Part shown: one piece after another, positions 62,763 through 64,000 of the stretch
Numbering within the stretch: the first letter of the stretch is position 1
Layout: every line of letters begins with the position of its first letter
NCBI RefSeq assembly: GCF_030186535.1
Contig: NZ_JASNVW010000004.1
Coordinates: forward strand, 62,001-126,000
Length of the DNA stretch: 64,000 nucleotides
Direction: 5' to 3'
From: Ignisphaera cupida
GTDB lineage: Archaea; Thermoproteota; Thermoprotei_A; Sulfolobales; Ignisphaeraceae
Program-made: the position numbers and the translations under genes
Notes under the pieces: generated by a model
Database searches by the model: none
What the model was told of the DNA's origin: nothing
Seen by the model: the letters and a program-made list of their open reading frames with translations, nothing else

Positions 62763-63119
62763 ATGACAACTGCAAATCAAATCTATTTAATGAAGAAACT
62801 TGAGGAAAGGTATGGTAGTGTAGGTAAAGTTGCAGGAAGATATTTGGCAGCAGGGCTATCTGTAGAATTTATGCATCCAACGCGATACGGACCTATACAC
62901 ATTGTTGTTAGAGGAAATAACTCTGTTTTTGCTATAGATGTTTTTGACAAACCTGGTAAACTAAGTATAGATGATGTTAAAACATTAATAGAGAAAGCGA
63001 GACTTATCAAAGCAAAGCCCATACTATTTCTATATTCCAGTGCTGCTAAAGTTGATGATGATGTTTACAAGTTCTGTATAGAGAATGGTGTTAAGATAAA
63101 GATGCTCAAAAAAGAATAG
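62763..63119 (+). CDS. Conserved hypothetical protein, 118 aa
   Basis: A soluble protein beginning TTANQIYLMKKLEERYGS and containing an alternating beta pattern (IHIVVRGNNSVFAIDVFD, then KPILFLYSSAAKVDDDV). This resembles a small restriction-nuclease-like or Holliday-resolvase-like fold in outline, but no complete E-x-K site is seen, so I do not assign it. GGGAG precedes the ATG at 62763. It is followed by the DUF2148-like gene at 12 bp. Confidence 0.6.
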   Translation: MTTANQIYLMKKLEERYGSVGKVAGRYLAAGLSVEFMHPTRYGPIHIVVRGNNSVFAIDVFDKPGKLSIDDVKTLIEKARLIKAKPILFLYSSAAKVDDDVYKFCIENGVKIKMLKKE

Positions 63120-63131
63120 AGGTTGAGACAC

Positions 63132-63644
63132 ATGGCTCAAAGAATGCATGACAACACAATTTCAGAAGCTGTATTAAGTGTTGCAAAGCTAATGGCAATA
63201 TCAGCAATAACAGCTCCAAAAGCTAGAGGCATAGACAATGTAGTTGTTAAGATTTTGAGTGATAGAGATTCTATAGAATTATTGGCTAAGAAAATGGAGG
63301 AGCTTTCCAAAGAGTATGGGGAATTCTTTGCAAGAGATGCTAGCAATGTGAGAAGAAGTGCTGCTGTTGTTTTAATAGGTTGTAAAATAATTAGAATGGG
63401 CTTAAAAAATCCAGCTAAATGGGTCTTAGATGCTGACACTGTGTGTAACATAGTTAATCTTGGTATTGCAATAGGTTCTGCAGTTAAAACAGCTTCAATA
63501 CTAAATGTTGATAATAGAGTGATGTTTAGTGTGGGTGTTGCTGCACAAGAACTTGGTCTTATAGATGCTGACTATGCCTTTGGAATTCCACTTTCTGCTT
63601 ATCCAAAGAGTATCTATTTTGATAGGGTATGGCCACCAAAATAG
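63132..63644 (+). CDS. DUF2148-like protein
   Basis: A protein of about 170 residues resembling DUF2148 (ferredoxin-domain) proteins of anaerobes and archaea: LMAISAITAPKARGIDNVVV, RRSAAVVLIG and VNLGIAIGSAVKTASIL. Family members usually have a cysteine set thought to bind Fe-S; here only two cysteines (GCKII and VCNIV) remain, so cluster binding is doubtful. AGAGGTTGA precedes the ATG at 63132. Confidence 0.7.
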   Translation: MAQRMHDNTISEAVLSVAKLMAISAITAPKARGIDNVVVKILSDRDSIELLAKKMEELSKEYGEFFARDASNVRRSAAVVLIGCKIIRMGLKNPAKWVLDADTVCNIVNLGIAIGSAVKTASILNVDNRVMFSVGVAAQELGLIDADYAFGIPLSAYPKSIYFDRVWPPK

Positions 63645-63772
63645 TTCATATTATGAATGGGATTATGTATATAGGTGTTGAAGATAATGAGTTTAGAAGC
63701 AATTTTTACTAAATTCTCAATAAGGTCTAGAAGTATAGAAATTAGAATACAATGCACTAGTTGTTGAGACTT

Positions 63773-64000
63773 ATGGATTTTGCAACAGTGTTTCAATACA
63801 TTACGGTGTTTATAGTATCCTTTCTTCCCATAGCTGAAGTTAGAGGAGGTATACCTCTTGCATTCTACTACTTCTACAATAGTTCAAGTAAGCTAGCTTT
63901 TGCTGTTACACTAGCAGTTATAGGCAATCTTCTAATAGCTCCATTTGTTCTTTATCTGCTTAAATACCTTGATTACATCATTAGAAACTCTAATGTGATT
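63773..64000 (+). CDS. Small multidrug export-like membrane protein (COG2426), N-terminal part
   Basis: The first 76 residues of a membrane protein that runs off the window. It has SFLPIAEVRGGIPLAFYY (the E-x-R-G-G-I-P motif typical of this family) and a second helix, LAVIGNLLIAPFVLYLL. Despite the family name, the transported compound is unknown. No clear ribosome-binding site precedes the ATG. Confidence 0.8.
   Translation, partial: MDFATVFQYITVFIVSFLPIAEVRGGIPLAFYYFYNSSSKLAFAVTLAVIGNLLIAPFVLYLLKYLDYIIRNSNVI

Noticed and set aside
1-64000. CRISPR arrays, insertion sequences, prophage or rRNA genes
   Set aside because: No regularly spaced repeats, transposase-like frames, integrases or rRNA segments were found on either strand.

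Overview
The window is archaeal and most likely comes from a hyperthermophilic crenarchaeon of the Desulfurococcales/Ignisphaera type. That placement is inferred, not searched. The evidence is AT-rich DNA, TATA-type promoters, GGTG-type ribosome-binding sites 5-9 nt before ATG/GTG/TTG starts, a tRNA with two introns, C/D-box guide RNAs between genes, archaeal class III pilins, an archaeal-type PEP carboxylase, and the LysW carrier-protein lysine/arginine pathway. No transposase, prophage, CRISPR array or rRNA gene was seen.

Layout. 1-5.0 kb (minus): partial ileS, a free-standing tRNA-binding OB-fold protein, a dolichol-kinase-like membrane protein, an unknown protein and a PP-loop/ferredoxin protein. 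5-9 kb: a methyltransferase, a possible C/D sRNA, a NOG1-type GTPase, Elf1, tRNA-Pro(CGG) with two introns, a DHH phosphoesterase and tRNA-Asp. 9-14 kb: a DUF3786 protein, then a type IV pilus-like set (TadC/FlaJ-like membrane protein plus three pilin-like proteins, no ATPase), followed by a clear C/D sRNA. 14-21 kb: PfkB kinase, Fe-dependent alcohol dehydrogenase, small unknown genes, a 43-aa membrane peptide, a possible regulator and an AbrB-PhoU protein. 20-23 kb (minus): SerA, class V aminotransferase and DUF89, probably a serine operon.

23-31 kb (plus): a Re-citrate/homocitrate synthase-like gene, aconitase-family large and small subunits, an isocitrate/homoisocitrate dehydrogenase-like gene, threonine synthase and PEP carboxylase (a C/D sRNA overlaps its stop codon), then a RecB-like nuclease. 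31-41 kb: asd, aspartate kinase and homoserine dehydrogenase, then the LysW pathway (lrp, lysZ and lysY divergent from lysW, lysX, lysJ and lysK). 41-47 kb: a sugar-acid-like catabolic group (2-hydroxyacid dehydrogenase, DapA-family aldolase, two FGGY kinases), with a disrupted HTH_10 regulator and a degraded Nramp-like gene. 47-53 kb: TrmO and a complete branched-chain amino-acid-type ABC transporter. 53-61 kb: an ACT-domain protein divergent from argG-argH-carA-carB. 61-64 kb: an ABC-2 permease, two small conserved genes and a partial COG2426 membrane protein.

Main results. (1) The same paired operator (inverted 10-bp sites exactly 28 bp apart, ending 17-18 bp before the TATA box) stands upstream of both lysW and the Re-citrate/homocitrate synthase-like gene, tying the two clusters into one probable regulon, perhaps under the Lrp/LysM-like protein of the cluster. 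(2) tRNA-Pro(CGG) carries two introns whose bulge-helix-bulge motifs can be drawn, and intron 2 folds properly only after intron 1 is removed. (3) Two well-formed C/D-box sRNAs and one weaker one lie in or at gene junctions. (4) serA, thrC and the HTH_10 regulator each need one-base frame changes at A/T runs to be read in full, which means either assembly errors or real slippage/decay.
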